Positions 35,073 to 41,958 of a stretch of 41,958 nt of DNA are shown in pieces. The position numbers and the translations under genes are program-made. The first letter of the stretch is position 1, and the number at the start of each line of letters is the position of its first letter. The DNA lies in contig NZ_VZPF01000044.1 in assembly GCF_008801695.1 (NCBI RefSeq), positions 1 through 41,958 of the forward strand, written 5' to 3'. The DNA is from Pantoea stewartii subsp. stewartii. Its GTDB lineage: Bacteria; Pseudomonadota; Gammaproteobacteria; Enterobacterales; Enterobacteriaceae. The notes under the pieces were generated by a model. That model saw only the letters and a program-made list of their open reading frames with translations, was not told where the DNA came from and ran no database searches.

Positions 35073-35099
35073 CCGCCCGATGACCGACAGTCCTCCTTT

Positions 35100-35122
35100 A
35101 AAAGGCGCGTAAGCGCCTTTTT
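35100..35122 (+). terminator. Terminator after the small secreted protein gene
   Basis: AAAAGGCGC (35100-35108) pairs with GCGCCTTTT around GTAA and is followed by a further T. Confidence 0.9.
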
Positions 35123-35193
35123 GCTTTTCAGCGATAAAAGGCCGACAGATGTGCCTGCACGTACTGCCGGACCGCATTTTTAGTCATTGTTCT

Positions 35194-35207
35194 TAAGATA
35201 TATCATA
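35194..35207. promoter_or_regulatory. Dyad upstream of yqjH, YqjI operator candidate
   Basis: TAAGATATATCATA is a dyad with a perfect GATATATC core and one mismatched pair outside it. It lies about 80 bp before the yqjH start. YqjI, a PadR-type repressor, is known to control yqjH in E. coli, so this dyad is a reasonable binding site; the assignment is an inference. Confidence 0.4.
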
Positions 35208-35228
35208 GCTATTCTCTCCGACTGACAT

Positions 35229-35247
35229 GAGAATGATTTTTGTTTAC
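35229..35247. promoter_or_regulatory. Fur-box-like sequence upstream of yqjH
   Basis: GAGAATGATTTTTGTTTAC agrees with the 19-bp Fur consensus at about 12 positions, including GAxAATGAT. An iron-responsive site fits a ferric-chelate reductase gene. Confidence 0.4.
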
Positions 35248-35284
35248 TAAGGTTGCGTACAACCCTGTTTTTCGGAGAGCCACT

Positions 35285-36067
35285 GTGCCTGCATCTTCTT
35301 CCCGCCGTTTACCTGAACGTATCCGTAACGCGCTCCGCTTTCGCTGTATTCACGTTGCCACCAAAACCAAAGTGGCTGACCGGTTTTGGCGCATCGAGTT
35401 TACGGGCGACGACCTGAAAGGATTTAATTCGCCCGGTTTTGATGACCACATCAAAGTCTTTTTCCCGCCCACCGCTGACACGACGCTGCAACTGCCGACG
35501 ATGGACGAGGACGGCATTCACTGGAAAGACGGCTTGCGGCCGGCTGCGCGTGACTACACGCCGTTTGACTTTGATGGTGAATCTTCGCTGACAATCGATT
35601 TTTACCTGCATGAAAGCGGTGTCGCCAGCGACTGGGCCGCGCAGGCACAGACCGGCGACAGCCTGATTATCGGTGGACCTCGCGGTTCTCTGCTGGTCCC
35701 AACGGATTATGCTTTCCAGCTTTATGTCTGTGATGAAACTGGTCTGCCTGCGTTTCAGCGCCGCAGCCGCAGCATTGAAGCCGAAACCCTGCACCTGTTT
35801 GCCTTCACCGATGAAAAAACGGGGCGTGACTACTTAGCGGACACCGGCAAGGCAAATGTGGCCTGGCTCGGTAGCCAGCAGATGACGCAGGCGGCTTTGC
35901 CAGCCCTGACGGCGGCGCTGGATAAGATAGCGATACCGTCGCATGACGCTTTTATCTGGCTAACGGGAGAAGGGCGCGTCGTTAAACAGCTCGCTGACTA
36001 CTTCACAACGCAACGCGGCGTGGATGCTGATCTTGTGCGTGCGGTTGCTTACTGGCATCACAAGTGA
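35285..36067 (+). CDS. yqjH: NADPH-dependent ferric-chelate reductase (siderophore-interacting protein)
   Basis: This 260-residue protein belongs to the siderophore-interacting FAD/NADPH reductase family. The FAD-binding motif is RDYTPF (about residue 90), a FAD-binding beta-barrel precedes it and the phosphate-binding GGPRGSLLVP follows. The NADPH half contains YVCDETGLPAFQRR and DAFIWLTGEGRVVKQL, both typical of YqjH/ViuB. It would reduce ferric-siderophore complexes in the cytoplasm. The GTG at 35285 is preferred because GGAGA precedes it by 7 nt. A Fur-like box and a dyad lie upstream, and yqjI follows on the same strand, whereas in E. coli the two genes are divergent. Confidence 0.9.
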   Translation: MPASSSRRLPERIRNALRFRCIHVATKTKVADRFWRIEFTGDDLKGFNSPGFDDHIKVFFPPTADTTLQLPTMDEDGIHWKDGLRPAARDYTPFDFDGESSLTIDFYLHESGVASDWAAQAQTGDSLIIGGPRGSLLVPTDYAFQLYVCDETGLPAFQRRSRSIEAETLHLFAFTDEKTGRDYLADTGKANVAWLGSQQMTQAALPALTAALDKIAIPSHDAFIWLTGEGRVVKQLADYFTTQRGVDADLVRAVAYWHHK

Positions 36068-36146
36068 GTGACCTGCCGTTGATTGAATTTTACCTAGTGG
36101 CCCTCTACCATCAGGCTCTTTCTCCTTAAACAGGCAGAGGCGACAG

Positions 36147-36680
36147 ATGGATTCGGCCCATTCAGAACAGGATAACCGCAGCCAGTCTGCGCGGCCTTGC
36201 GCAGCGAGGCGGAAGCGCCGGGAAAAGATGCTTGATGCGGGTGAAATGCGCCTGTTGATGCTGCATTTTATCGCTCAGCGTGCCTCGCACGGTTACGAGC
36301 TGATTAAATGCGTTGAAGAACTGTCGAAAGGGGAATATTCCCCCAGCCCGGGTATTATTTATCCCAACCTGACCTTGCTTGAGGAAATGGAGGCCATTGA
36401 GATTGTCGATCCCCAGGCGGCGAGAAAGGCTTATGTAGTGACCGCAACGGGCCAGGCGATGTTAGAGGCCGAAGCCCAGCCATTGTCGCGTTTGATTACG
36501 CGCCTTTCCTCGCTGGCTGTATTAGTCAACAACCGCAGTATTCCCGACATAGAACAGGCCATCTTTCAGTTTAAAAACGCCTTAAATGGCCGTCTGGCAC
36601 AGCAGGACATCACGGACGAAACACGGCATAAGATTGTGGCTGCGTTGAACGCAGCCGCTGAGCAAATCAGCCGCAGTTAA
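36147..36680 (+). CDS. yqjI: PadR-type transcriptional regulator, YqjI family
   Basis: This 177-residue PadR winged-helix protein matches the DNA-binding core of E. coli YqjI: LMLHFIAQRASHGYELIKCVEELSKGEYSPSPGIIYPNLTLLEEM. The C-terminal half is a dimerisation helix (about 100-177). E. coli YqjI has a long Cys- and His-rich N-terminal extension that binds nickel and iron. Here the 30-residue N-terminus (MDSAHSEQDNRSQSARPCAA) contains a single His and a single Cys, so metal sensing may be lost or different. AGAGG lies before the ATG. It is co-directional with yqjH 79 bp upstream. Confidence 0.88.
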   Translation: MDSAHSEQDNRSQSARPCAARRKRREKMLDAGEMRLLMLHFIAQRASHGYELIKCVEELSKGEYSPSPGIIYPNLTLLEEMEAIEIVDPQAARKAYVVTATGQAMLEAEAQPLSRLITRLSSLAVLVNNRSIPDIEQAIFQFKNALNGRLAQQDITDETRHKIVAALNAAAEQISRS

Positions 36681-36696
36681 CGCCGGATTGCGCTCG

Positions 36697-36990
36697 TCAG
36701 CTTCCGTCAGTTTTGTTTTTGTCGATGTGTCCCAGTGAACGTTCCGGAAAGCAGATGTCTCTGACACGCTGCTTGAGCACCTGAGCATCGGGAAAGCCGC
36801 CGTCACGTTTACGTTCCCACACCAGATGGTCATCTACCGTTACTTCAAATATGCCGCCGCTGCCGGGGCGAAGCGTGACGCTGGCCAGGTCCTGAGCAAA
36901 AGTGTGCAGCAATTCCTGTGCCATCCAGGCTGAGCGCAGCAGCCAGTTACACTGGGTACAGTAGTGGATCACAACGACAGGTTTTTGCAT
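36697..36990 (-). CDS. SelT/SelW/SelH-type (Rdx) protein
   Basis: This 97-residue thioredoxin-like protein has the Rdx signature: a first strand followed by YCTQCNW (C11 and C14), then FAQDLASVTLRPGSGGIFEVTVDDHLVW. The second position, selenocysteine in animal SelW/SelT, is Cys here. The expected role is a redox activity in the cytoplasm; partners are unknown. AAGGAG lies 7 nt before the ATG at 36990. It is convergent with yqjI with only 16 nt between the stop codons and no terminator between them. Confidence 0.88.
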   Translation of the reverse strand: MQKPVVVIHYCTQCNWLLRSAWMAQELLHTFAQDLASVTLRPGSGGIFEVTVDDHLVWERKRDGGFPDAQVLKQRVRDICFPERSLGHIDKNKTDGS

Positions 36991-37247
36991 ATTCTTTTCT
37001 CCTTTTCCTGAATAAGGGCTGTCAGCGATGTTACGCAATGGCAGACAGGCTACATGAAACATCTACAGGCTGACCGGGACAAACCGGTTCGCGTTGCCAG
37101 CCGAAACGGCAGAGAACGATGGGCGACGTGTTAGCCGAAACGGCACAGGCCATTTTCCCGTTTACGCTGATAAAACATCAGATTAGCCGCATCAGATTAC
37201 TGAGTTTCAGCCATACTTTACCTGTGACAGAAAACAAAGGAAAACTC

Positions 37248-37844
37248 ATGACCATGAAACTCAGTCAGGCTGCTGAACAACTGGGTCAGCAGCTTTTATC
37301 CTCTGGTTTGCGTCTGGCAACCGCAGAGTCCTGCACGGCGGGATTGATCAGTATTACGCTGGCGGCGGTCGAAAACAGCGGTAATTTTTTTACCAGCGGC
37401 TTCGTCACCTACAGCGAAAGCGCCAAAGTGCGTCTGCTTGGCGTTAACCCGCAAACGCTGGAAAATCACACTGCAGTCAGCAGAGAAACCGTGTGTGAAA
37501 TGGCGCTGGGGGCGCGTGAACGGTCCGGCGAACCGGTGAGTCTGGCGATAAGCGGCTATGCCGGACCGGACGGCGGCGAAGATGGTACGCCTGCAGGCAC
37601 TATCTGGGTAGAATGGACATTGCCTGATGGCAAAGTCGTTGCCCGTTGTCAGCACTTTTCTGGCGACCCCAAAGCCGTCATGGAGCAGGGCGCGAGCTGG
37701 GCACTGCAGGGGCTAAGCGCGTTACTGATGCAGCAGGATGCGCCGCCCATAAAGACCGTTAGCGGCAGTCCACCACCAGGCGGCCGCGAACCTTGCCTTC
37801 AAGCAGATCCCGCGCGCCCTGACTGGCTTCGCTCAGTGGGATGA
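37248..37844 (+). CDS. CinA-like (PncC/YdeJ) protein
   Basis: This 198-residue protein is a stand-alone CinA C-terminal domain, the nicotinamide-mononucleotide deamidase family. Visible motifs are LATAESCTAGLIS (the E. coli enzyme has AESCTGGW), GFVTYSESAKVRLLGV, a conserved Ser-rich SRETVCEMALGAR and SLAISGYAGPDGG. The altered glycine positions (CTAG for CTGG) make full activity uncertain; the closest relatives are YdeJ-type, considered inactive. The start is the ATG at 37248, after AAAGGAAAA. The natural end of the domain lies near residue 165; the last ~30 residues run antisense to acuI, which suggests a lost stop or frameshift near 37740. Confidence 0.8.
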   Translation: MTMKLSQAAEQLGQQLLSSGLRLATAESCTAGLISITLAAVENSGNFFTSGFVTYSESAKVRLLGVNPQTLENHTAVSRETVCEMALGARERSGEPVSLAISGYAGPDGGEDGTPAGTIWVEWTLPDGKVVARCQHFSGDPKAVMEQGASWALQGLSALLMQQDAPPIKTVSGSPPPGGREPCLQADPARPDWLRSVG

Positions 37845-38742
37845 CCGTGATCATCTGAGACAGTTGCGCATCATTCATCAACTGTCCGAGCCGTTGCCAG
37901 GCCTTCTGGCGAAGCGGTTTAGGGCACATCACGCTGTCCACGCCCGCCAACGTCACGCCGCGTAAAATAAAAGGCGCGACGCTGGTGGGCAGATCCAGCC
38001 CCTGAGCCATGCCACAGGCGGCGACAACGCCATCGCGCTGCGTACCCGCCAGAACGTTACTCAGCGTATGGCTGCCCACGCTGTCGATAGCCGCGGCCCA
38101 GCGCTCTTTGCCCAAAGGTTTGCCCGGCTGAGACAGTTCAGCACGATCCATAATCCTTTTCGCACCCAGCGTGTTGATCAGCCAGTTTTCATCGCTGGCG
38201 CGGCCGCTGGAGGCGATCACCTCGTAGCCGAGTTTTGCCAGCAGGCTGACGCTAAAGCTGCCCACACCGCCGCTGGCACCGGTGACCAGTACGGGGCCGC
38301 GATCGGGCGTAACGCCCTGTTTTTCTAAAGCCAGCACGCACAGCATGGCGGTAAAACCGGCGGTGCCAATGGCCATCGTATTCAGTGGCGATAAGCCGTC
38401 TGGCACGGGCACTAACCAGTCGCCTGCGACACAGGCTTTTTGCGCCAGGCCGCCCCAGTGTTTTTCTCCCACGCCCCAGCCGGTCAAAATAGTGGTGTCG
38501 TCCTGCTTCCAGTCGGAATGCTGGCTGGCGACTACGCGACCGACGAAATCAATCCCCGGCACCATGGGAAATTCACGGACAATCGGGCCTTTATTACAGA
38601 TGGCCAACGCATCTTTGTAGTTCAGGGTGGAATAGTGCACGTCGAGCGTGACATCCTGGTGGGGCAACTGTGTTTCGGAGAGTTCTTTTAACTCGGTACG
38701 GTAACCTTGTTCGTCATTTTCAATGACCAGTGCCTTAAACAT
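37759..38742 (-). CDS. acuI: Acrylyl-CoA reductase AcuI (NADPH)
   Basis: This 327-residue zinc-free medium-chain reductase is close to E. coli AcuI (YhdH), which reduces acrylyl-CoA to propionyl-CoA with NADPH and so detoxifies acryloyl-CoA. The order of motifs is right: YSTLNYKDALAIC, PGIDFVGRV, GWGVGEKHWGGLAQ, IGTAGFTAMLCVLALE, the nucleotide-binding GASGGVGSFSV (about residue 150) and CPKPLRQKAW near the end. The ATG at 38742 lies 4-5 nt after GGAGG. It is a single-gene unit; its end overlaps the preceding convergent CinA-like gene by 86 nt. Confidence 0.94.
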   Translation of the reverse strand: MFKALVIENDEQGYRTELKELSETQLPHQDVTLDVHYSTLNYKDALAICNKGPIVREFPMVPGIDFVGRVVASQHSDWKQDDTTILTGWGVGEKHWGGLAQKACVAGDWLVPVPDGLSPLNTMAIGTAGFTAMLCVLALEKQGVTPDRGPVLVTGASGGVGSFSVSLLAKLGYEVIASSGRASDENWLINTLGAKRIMDRAELSQPGKPLGKERWAAAIDSVGSHTLSNVLAGTQRDGVVAACGMAQGLDLPTSVAPFILRGVTLAGVDSVMCPKPLRQKAWQRLGQLMNDAQLSQMITVIPLSEASQGARDLLEGKVRGRLVVDCR

Positions 38743-39067
38743 ACAGCCTCCGTCAGGCGTAAGAATCATCAGGCAAGTTTACGCCCGACAGCCTGAGAGG
38801 GCCAGGTACTGGCCCGACAAGTACCCCGCTCTGAGGCATTATCAAACATTCAGGTGGCGGGGCGGCAATGTCCTGACATGGCATAATTTTGCATTGATTA
38901 CAGAAGCTTAGTCGCTTAAAGATATTGCAACTGAATGATATGTATTGTTTTTTATTTTAAAGTTATTGACCAGATATTTAACGTTGTCGGGTTGTCCCTG
39001 TCAGTAATAAATGACATTATTGCCGCCACATTTTTCCCCGCCGCCACCCCAGACAGAGGACGCTATC
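38743..39067. other. Upstream region of speC
   Basis: No gene is supported. A 62-codon frame at 38935-39123 lacks a ribosome-binding site. A CATAAT -10-like sequence (38881-38886) occurs, but no -35 at the right spacing was found. If transcription starts here the speC leader would exceed 400 nt. Confidence 0.45.
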
Positions 39068-39175
39068 ATGTCCGGATCAATGCGTTTTTGCACTTGTTCC
39101 CACTCGCCAGACCTGGCGCATGACCTGTTTTCCGCCGTCATACCGGTTACACAAATTTCCGTCACTATGCGGTGA
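39068..39175 (+). CDS. Possible leader peptide upstream of speC
   Basis: A 35-codon frame (MSGSMRFCTCSHSPDLAHDL to SVTMR) begins at an ATG preceded by AGAGGA with a 7-nt spacer, a much better start signal than other small frames nearby. It ends 148 nt before speC, with its stop inside a perfect hairpin (GTCAC/GTGAC, 39161-39176). Inducible ornithine decarboxylase of E. coli (speF) is controlled by a leader peptide, but that one (SpeFL) has a different sequence, so the comparison is only by arrangement. It may be an unrelated small gene or chance. Confidence 0.4.
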   Translation: MSGSMRFCTCSHSPDLAHDLFSAVIPVTQISVTMR

Positions 39176-39198
39176 CGCCAGCCTGGTCGTTGCTGTTG

Positions 39199-39230
39199 GA
39201 CATGAGTAAGGACTACTCTTTACTGATGTC
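39199..39230 (+). promoter_or_regulatory. Long hairpin in the speC leader
   Basis: GACATGAGTAAGG pairs with CTTTACTGATGTC around a 6-nt loop, with one G-G mismatch and one G-T pair. It lies between the possible leader peptide and the speC start and is a candidate for a regulatory fold that responds to polyamines or translation of the leader. Confidence 0.45.
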
Positions 39231-39323
39231 TATCGGTTTGGCCCGTCAGATATCATTCGCCGGGGAAATTTCCCTATTGCCGTGCCTCAGGCACCCACTC
39301 CCTGACTGTTAGGGATTTGTGTT

Positions 39324-41474
39324 ATGACACCACTTAAAATTGCTGCCAGCGCTGCCGTTGCGCCAAGTCTGTCCCTGAATACTGCGCGCGACGTGGTCAC
39401 GCTGGATAATACTGATTTTACAGATGTGGCGGCTGTGGTCGTCTCGCTTGCGGATACACGCAGTGGCGTGCTGGCCTTATTGCGGCATACCGGTTTTAAC
39501 TTACCGGTGTTTGTTGCCAATGCCTTTGAAGAAGAGGTCATGCATCTGCCCGGCGTGACGGGTGAGTTGAACGGTGAACCGCAGGACTGGGCGGCACTGG
39601 AAACGGCGGCGCAGGCGTATGAAGCTGAGTTGCTGCCCCCGTTCTTTGAAACGCTGACCCGCTATGTCGATATGCAAAACAGTACATTTGCCTGCCCCGG
39701 TCATCAGGGCGGTGCCTTTTTTAAAAAGCATCCGGCAGGTAAGCAATTTTATGATTTTTATGGCGAAAACGTTTTTCGCTCAGACATGTGTAACGCTGAC
39801 GTCAAGCTGGGCGATCTGCTGATCCATGAGGGATCGGCCAAGCATGCACAGAAGTTTGCTGCCAAAGTTTTTAATGCCGATAAAACCTACTTTGTGTTGA
39901 ACGGCACCTCAAGCGCCAACAAAGTGGTCACGAATGCCTTGCTGACGCGCGGCGATTTAGTGCTGTTTGACCGCAACAACCACAAGTCCAACCACCATGG
40001 GGCGCTGATTCAGGCTGGCGCAACGCCCGTTTATCTCGAAGCGGCCCGTAATCCGTTTGGCTTCATTGGCGGCATTGACGCGCACTGTTTTGATGAGGAT
40101 TATCTGCGTGCTCAGATCGCCAACGTGGCCCCTGAGCGAGCGCAGGAAGCACGTCCTTTCCGCCTGGCGATTATCCAGTTAGGCACCTATGACGGCACGG
40201 TGTACAACGCGCGTCAGGTGGTGGATCGCATAGGTCATCTGTGTGACTACATCCTGTTTGACTCCGCCTGGCTGGGCTACGAACAGTTTATTCCGCTGAT
40301 GGAAGGCTGCTCACCGCTGACGCTGTCGTTAAACGAAAAGGATCCCGGCATTTTCGTGACGCAGTCGGTACACAAGCAGCTTGCGGGCTTTTCACAGACC
40401 TCGCAGATTCATAAAAAAGACAACCATATCCGCGGTCAGAAGCGTTTCTGCCCGCATAAGCGATTGAATAACGCCTTTATGCTGCACGCCTCTACCAGCC
40501 CGTTTTATCCGCTGTTTGCCGCACTGGATATTAACGCCAAAATGCACCAGGGCGAGGCGGGACGTCGCATGTGGGACGAGTGCGTCATGCTGGGCATTGA
40601 GGCGCGCAAGGCAATCTTTGAGCGCTGCGATATGATCCTGCCTTTTGTTCCTGAAACGGTGAACGGCAAACGCTGGCAGGATGCGCCCACAGAGGAGATC
40701 GCGCGGGATCTGCACTATTTCAGCTTCGAACCCAACGCCAAATGGCACGGTTTTGCGGGATACGATCGCGATCAGTACCGCGTCGATCCCTGCAAACTGC
40801 TGCTGACCACGCCGGGCATTGACGCGGCAAGCGGCGAATATGCTGACTTTGGGATTCCGGCGACGATCCTGGCCAACTACCTGCGTGAAAACGGCATCGT
40901 GCCGGAAAAATGTGACCTTAACTCCATCCTGTTTCTGCTTACGCCAGCGGAAAGCCCGGAGAAAATGGCCAACCTGGTCGCCATGCTGGCGCAGTTTGAG
41001 CAGCATGTAAAAGACGACACGTTGCTGGCTGAAGTCCTGCCCACGCTTTACCGTAAGAACGCCAAACGCTACGCCGGTTACACGTTGCGCCGCCTGTGCC
41101 AGGAGATGCATGACCTGTACGTAAGCTTCAATGTGAAAGATCTGCAACGTCTCATGTTCCGTGAGCAGGGCTTACCTCAGGTCAAAGTGAATCCACAGGA
41201 CGCACATCAGGCTTATATTCGCGGTGATGTGGAGCTGGTGCCGATTGCGTCAGCAGAAGGGCGCATCGCCGTGGAAGGCGCGCTGCCTTATCCGCCTGGC
41301 GTACTCTGTGTTGTTCCCGGTGAAGCCTGGGGTGGGGCGGTACAGCGTTATTTTCTTGCGCTGGAAGCAGGCATCAACCAGCTCCCGGGTTTTTCACCCG
41401 AGCTACAGGGCGTTTACACCGAGGAAGATGCCGAGGGACGTAAGTACCTGGTGGCGAACATGATGCAGGGGTAA
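39324..41474 (+). CDS. speC: Ornithine decarboxylase (biosynthetic, SpeC)
   Basis: This 716-residue PLP enzyme decarboxylates ornithine to putrescine. The fold-type-I domains are complete: a CheY-like N-terminus (about 1-105), the PLP domain with HKSNHHGALIQAGATPVYLE, FDSAWLGYEQF and the PLP lysine K351 in TQSVHKQLAGFSQTSQ, and a C-terminal domain ending in CVVPGEAWGGAVQRYFLALE. It resembles E. coli SpeC rather than SpeF: the start reads LDNTDFTDVAAVVVSLADTRSGVLALLRHTGFNLPVF (SpeC: LGDTDFTDVAAVVITAADSRSGILALLKRTGF), and there is no SpeF-type extended C-terminus. AGGGA lies about 8 nt before the ATG. A long leader with hairpins precedes it, and no potE-like antiporter follows within the window. 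Confidence 0.96.
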   Translation: MTPLKIAASAAVAPSLSLNTARDVVTLDNTDFTDVAAVVVSLADTRSGVLALLRHTGFNLPVFVANAFEEEVMHLPGVTGELNGEPQDWAALETAAQAYEAELLPPFFETLTRYVDMQNSTFACPGHQGGAFFKKHPAGKQFYDFYGENVFRSDMCNADVKLGDLLIHEGSAKHAQKFAAKVFNADKTYFVLNGTSSANKVVTNALLTRGDLVLFDRNNHKSNHHGALIQAGATPVYLEAARNPFGFIGGIDAHCFDEDYLRAQIANVAPERAQEARPFRLAIIQLGTYDGTVYNARQVVDRIGHLCDYILFDSAWLGYEQFIPLMEGCSPLTLSLNEKDPGIFVTQSVHKQLAGFSQTSQIHKKDNHIRGQKRFCPHKRLNNAFMLHASTSPFYPLFAALDINAKMHQGEAGRRMWDECVMLGIEARKAIFERCDMILPFVPETVNGKRWQDAPTEEIARDLHYFSFEPNAKWHGFAGYDRDQYRVDPCKLLLTTPGIDAASGEYADFGIPATILANYLRENGIVPEKCDLNSILFLLTPAESPEKMANLVAMLAQFEQHVKDDTLLAEVLPTLYRKNAKRYAGYTLRRLCQEMHDLYVSFNVKDLQRLMFREQGLPQVKVNPQDAHQAYIRGDVELVPIASAEGRIAVEGALPYPPGVLCVVPGEAWGGAVQRYFLALEAGINQLPGFSPELQGVYTEEDAEGRKYLVANMMQG

Positions 41475-41534
41475 GTGCTGGGTGGCTGTTTGCACAGCCT
41501 GGCTGGAATCAGGGGCCATGGCTGGCCCTGAGAT

Positions 41535-41676
41535 GGTTTGAGCCGCTGGCAGCTTATGAAACGCTGAGAGGGTTTTGCTCGCCAGGCGGCCTGGAGTTTC
41601 AGTCTGCCCTGTGCGGACGACCGACAAGGGGCCGCCAGCCGCCGCGGCCCCTTGACCCCGGCTCCTGTCCTGCCCA
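41535..41676. repeat. GC-rich dispersed repeat, copy 1
   Basis: About 140 bp that recur at an offset of exactly 240 bp with a few differences. The core is a strong hairpin: AAGGGGCCGC pairs with GCGGCCCCTT around CAGCCGCC. It lies downstream of speC where no gene is supported. A hairpin without T run (GGCTGT/ACAGCC, 41484-41499) follows the speC stop. Confidence 0.8.
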
Positions 41677-41774
41677 ATTCCCCCGCTCTAACATTTGCGC
41701 CTGTTCAGGCGTTTTTATTGCTTTGGATACAGATAATGAGTTGCAGTGATGCTTGCGCGAGCAGGCGTTGAGAA

Positions 41775-41918
41775 GGTTTGAGTCGCTGACAGCTTATGAA
41801 ACACTGAGAGGGTTTCGCTCGCCAGGCGGCCTGGAGTTTCAGTCTGCCCGGTGCGGGCGACCGACAAGGGGCCGCCAGCCGCCGCGGCCCCTTGACCCCG
41901 GGCTCCCGTCCTGCCCAC
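41775..41918. repeat. GC-rich dispersed repeat, copy 2
   Basis: The second copy of the unit, in the same orientation as copy 1. It shares the segments CAGCTTATGAAAC, CTCGCCAGGCGGCCTGGAG and the same AAGGGGCCGC hairpin. Short frames inside both copies code for similar low-complexity peptides and are not called as genes. Confidence 0.8.
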
Positions 41919-41958
41919 CCGCCGCTTCGCGGTGCCTTCGCTCCTTCAGGATTTCTGC

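Noticed and set aside
40392..41147. A 251-codon minus-strand frame inside speC
   Set aside because: Antisense shadow of a highly conserved gene; no start signal and no family pattern.
39324..41474. Naming the decarboxylase speF
   Set aside because: The N-terminus and the C-terminal end match SpeC; no antiporter gene follows, and the small upstream peptide is unlike SpeFL.
1..41958. CRISPR arrays, rRNA genes or toxin-antitoxin pairs
   Set aside because: No regularly spaced short repeats, no rRNA sequence and no paired small genes with toxin or antitoxin motifs were seen.

Overview
The window looks like chromosomal DNA of a member of the Enterobacterales, probably of the Erwiniaceae type (Pantoea, Erwinia or Mixta). 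The tRNA-Phe is almost the E. coli sequence, and qorB/qorR, yciG/yciF/yciE, treF, acuI, yqjH/yqjI and speC are all close to their E. coli counterparts in length and motifs. The genus is an inference from gene content, not a measured assignment.

Layout. 1-2630 (minus): a translationally coupled operon related to Pseudomonas siaABC, with a CBS-SpoIIE phosphatase, a SiaB-type kinase and a SiaC-type phosphoprotein. It ends in a 98-residue coiled-coil protein where a SiaD diguanylate cyclase would be expected. 2883-3031: tRNA-Phe with promoter and terminator. 3032-5880: a degraded accessory patch with a beta-helix (tailspike or pectate-lyase-like) gene split by a 173-bp mobile element. 5880-9631: an MFS transporter and M20 peptidase operon with a divergent LysR regulator that carries a frameshift. 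10074-12844: an orphan protein, a secreted DUF4432 epimerase-like protein and a Tat-exported 2H-phosphoesterase-like protein. 13291-19153: three chemoreceptors, each behind a recognisable sigma-28 promoter; the first two are paralogues of identical length. 19267-21129: a second mobile-element copy, a small orphan gene and a PAS-GGDEF diguanylate cyclase. 21270-26277: an alpha/beta hydrolase, then the stress genes yciG and yciFE separated by a terminator and a third mobile-element copy, then treF, which appears to start at an ATT codon. 26595-30082: a GNAT acetyltransferase, a monooxygenase/ACT/ArsR operon and the divergent qorB/qorR pair. 30083-33705: a CIO-type cytochrome bd operon with a fourth mobile-element copy at its ribosome-binding site and an amber codon in subunit I. 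33845-38742: a Rob-like AraC regulator, a small secreted protein, yqjH-yqjI, a SelT/SelW-type protein, a CinA-like protein and acuI. 38743-41474: speC behind a long leader that contains a possible leader peptide and hairpins. 41475-41958: two copies of a GC-rich repeat of about 140 bp.

The main cross-cutting signal is a family of four nearly identical 173-bp elements with IS903-type ends and no coding capacity, that is, a MITE. Three copies are base-for-base identical and the fourth differs at one position. Three have perfect 9-bp target duplications. The copy without one may mark a rearrangement. The elements have split one gene, moved into an operon-like interval, and landed exactly on the Shine-Dalgarno sequence of another gene, where the target duplication rebuilt that sequence.
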